Source: an uncultured bacterium (GTDB lineage Bacteria; Verrucomicrobiota; Kiritimatiellia; RFP12; UBA1067). Taken from it: a stretch of 31,614 nt of DNA. This document shows positions 30,036 through 31,614 of the stretch, one piece after another; position 1 is the stretch's first letter, and each line of letters opens with the position of its first letter. The notes under the pieces were generated by a model. That model had not been told where the DNA came from. It searched no databases and worked only from the letters and a program-made list of their open reading frames with translations. The stretch spans positions 1-31,614 of the forward strand of contig CACZAK010000036.1 of assembly GCA_902779075.1 (NCBI GenBank), given 5' to 3'. The translations under genes were made by a program, and so were the position numbers.

Positions 30036-31614
30036 ATGACGATGAAAAAGCAAGTCAAATACGTGTTCATCACCGGCGGGGTGGTGAGTTCCCTCGGCAA
30101 GGGAGTTACGAGCGCCTCGCTTGCGCTTCTCCTGAAAAGCCGCGGGTACAAGGTGTTCATGCAGAAGCTGGACCCCTATCTCAACGTCGACCCCGGCACG
30201 ATGTCGCCGTATCAGCACGGCGAGGTGTTCGTGACGGACGACGGCGCGGAGACCGACCTCGACCTCGGACACTACGAGCGCTTCGCGGGCGTCACGTGCA
30301 CGAAGGCGAGCAACTACACCTCCGGCCGCATCTACTCCGCCGTCCTTGCACGCGAACGCGCCGGCGGCTACCTCGGCGGCACCGTGCAGGTGGTGCCGCA
30401 CATCACGGACGAAATCAAGGCGGCCATCCGCAGCGCGGGGGAACATGATTGCGACATCGTTCTCTGCGAGATCGGCGGCGTATCGGGCGATATCGAAAGC
30501 CTACCGTTCCTTGAGGCGGCGCGCCAGTTTCGCTTCGAGGAAGGTGCCGAAAACACGTGCTTCGTGCACCTCACGCTCGTTCCCTACCTCAAAGCGGCGG
30601 GAGAGCTGAAGACCAAGCCGTCGCAACATTCCGTGGGGATGCTCCGCAACATCGGTATCATCCCCGACATCCTCGTCTGCCGCACGGAAATGCCGATACC
30701 GGAAGAGCACAAGCAGAAGCTCGCGCTTTTCTGCAACGTGAAGCGCGAGTGCGTGATCGAGGAACAGGATGTGACGGACTCTGTCTACGCCGTGCCGCGC
30801 GAACTCCGCAAGCAGGGACTCGACGAGCAGGTGCTGCGTCAGCTTCACCTCGACATCTGGCCCGTCAAGCACACAGTGTGGGATACGCTTGTCAAAAAGG
30901 CCACGCAGCCGAAGAAACATTGCCGTATCGCTCTCGTCGGAAAGTATATCACGATCCGCGACGCCTACAAGTCGATCCACGAGGCGCTCCAGCACGCCGG
31001 CATGGCGAACGACTGCAAGGTGGAGGTGGTGCCGATCGAGGCGGAAGAGCTTTTAGCCACAAAGAACGCAGAGAGCGCAAAGATTTCTTTGAATTCGACA
31101 CGGCGACCACAATCGCTTTGTGACCTTTGTGATCTTTGTGGCAAAAAATTATCAAACATCGACGGCATCTTGGTGCCGGGTGGGTTCGGGGCGCGGGGCG
31201 TCGAGGGCAAGATCGCCGCGATCAAATACGCCCGCGAGCACAAGATCCCCTTCCTCGGCATCTGCCTCGGGATGCAATGCACGGTGATCGAGTACGCCCG
31301 TGATGTACTTGGCTGGAAGGACGCCAACTCCACGGAGTTCGACGAACACACGACGCACCCCGTGATCGACCTCATGGAGGAACAGCGCGGTGTCACGCAG
31401 AAGGGCGGCACGATGCGCCTCGGTGCGTATCCGTGTGTGCTGAAGAAAGGCTCCCTCGCTGCGAGAATTTATGGCCACAAAGAACGCAAAGATCGCAAAG
31501 AGATTTCCGTGCCGATGAGCCTCGGGGTTAACAACGAAAATGCAGTGGTCATCTCTGAGCGGCACCGCCACCGCTACGAGCTGGCGTACGACAGCGAAGG
31601 GCGGGCCGCGCTTG
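30036..31614 (+). CDS. pyrG: CTP synthase, 3'-truncated by window end, with in-frame repeat insertions
   Basis: Makes CTP from UTP, ATP and glutamine. The synthetase domain begins with [15 protein letters not shown] (P-loop) and continues with [20 protein letters not shown]. The amidotransferase domain follows with [21 protein letters not shown] (nucleophile Cys410; Cys379 in E. coli) and ERHRHRYE. The final His/Glu of the triad lie beyond the window. There are 526 codons present and no stop. Residues 340-372 (31052-31150) come from a palindromic 9-mer element and have no E. coli counterpart. A second insert of about 24 aa (480-503) precedes [10 protein letters not shown]. The start is ATG 30036 or in-frame ATG 30042; both lie next to repeat DNA with no clear ribosome site. 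Probably co-transcribed with carA. Confidence 0.92.
   Translation, partial: MTMKKQVKYVFITGGVVSSLGKGVTSASLALLLKSRGYKVFMQKLDPYLNVDPGTMSPYQHGEVFVTDDGAETDLDLGHYERFAGVTCTKASNYTSGRIYSAVLARERAGGYLGGTVQVVPHITDEIKAAIRSAGEHDCDIVLCEIGGVSGDIESLPFLEAARQFRFEEGAENTCFVHLTLVPYLKAAGELKTKPSQHSVGMLRNIGIIPDILVCRTEMPIPEEHKQKLALFCNVKRECVIEEQDVTDSVYAVPRELRKQGLDEQVLRQLHLDIWPVKHTVWDTLVKKATQPKKHCRIALVGKYITIRDAYKSIHEALQHAGMANDCKVEVVPIEAEELLATKNAESAKISLNSTRRPQSLCDLCDLCGKKLSNIDGILVPGGFGARGVEGKIAAIKYAREHKIPFLGICLGMQCTVIEYARDVLGWKDANSTEFDEHTTHPVIDLMEEQRGVTQKGGTMRLGAYPCVLKKGSLAARIYGHKERKDRKEISVPMSLGVNNENAVVISERHRHRYELAYDSEGRAAL
31052..31150. repeat. 99-bp palindromic 9-mer element inside pyrG
   Basis: The left arm GCCACAAAGAACGCAGAG with CGCAAAG, and a right arm whose reverse complement begins GCCACAAAGATCACAAAG, form an imperfect inverted repeat. 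It belongs to the family of the carA-pyrG junction element. The length of 99 bp keeps the frame and adds 33 residues. Confidence 0.88.
31473..31503. repeat. Half copy of the 9-mer element inside pyrG
   Basis: GGCCACAAAGAACGC followed by two CGCAAAG units (three 9-bp units) encodes [10 protein letters not shown], just before the conserved ERHRHRYE segment. The inverted partner arm is absent. Confidence 0.85.

Overview
This 31.6 kb window comes from a GC-rich bacterium, most likely of the PVC group and possibly Kiritimatiellota. That placement is an inference from gene style: several secreted BspA-type leucine-rich repeat proteins ending in InlB-like repeats, a lipoprotein alpha-2-macroglobulin, and many short palindromic repeats. 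No rRNA or marker gene here settles it. No tRNA, rRNA, CRISPR array, transposase or phage gene was seen.

Layout, left to right, with every real gene on the + strand. (1) 1-16000: four large secreted BspA-like proteins (762 to 1888 aa). Each has its own promoter with an extended -10 and a 17-bp spacer. The C-terminal cassettes of the first two are nearly identical, and a broken copy of the tail of the fourth lies between the second and third. Two poly-C tracts (12 and 15 C) flank the second gene. (2) 16000-22640: a probable two-gene operon encoding an alpha-2-macroglobulin-like lipoprotein with an intact thioester motif and an MCE/MlaD lipid-transport protein with a repeat-rich tail. (3) 22640-25260: an accessory island holding a remnant of a PurF-like gene, a tightly overlapping DUF3791/DUF3990 cassette (putative ADP-ribosyltransferase-type toxin with small partners), and a Phd/VapC-type toxin-antitoxin pair. 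(4) 25680-28373: two visibly AT-richer genes, a zinc-ribbon/membrane/Sel1 protein and a secreted BspA-Sel1 chimera. (5) 28630-31614: pyrimidine synthesis genes carA and pyrG, the latter running off the window.

The most striking observation is that carA and pyrG are interrupted in frame by several unrelated short repeat elements. carA carries a 113-bp inverted repeat, six tandem heptamers (42 bp) and a pair of 9-bp-stem hairpins. A further 9-mer palindrome supplies its last codons and stop and fills the whole gap to pyrG. pyrG carries a 99-bp 9-mer palindrome (33 codons) and a second half-element. Catalytic residues remain, so both enzymes look functional with repeat-encoded loops. Related heptamer and GC-hairpin elements lie between genes and in the PurF-like remnant. 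This resembles the in-frame palindromic elements of Rickettsia in principle, but the sequences here are different.

The BspA proteins probably act at the cell surface or outside the cell in adhesion. The A2M/MCE pair points to envelope defence and lipid traffic, and the toxin cassettes are typical accessory cargo.
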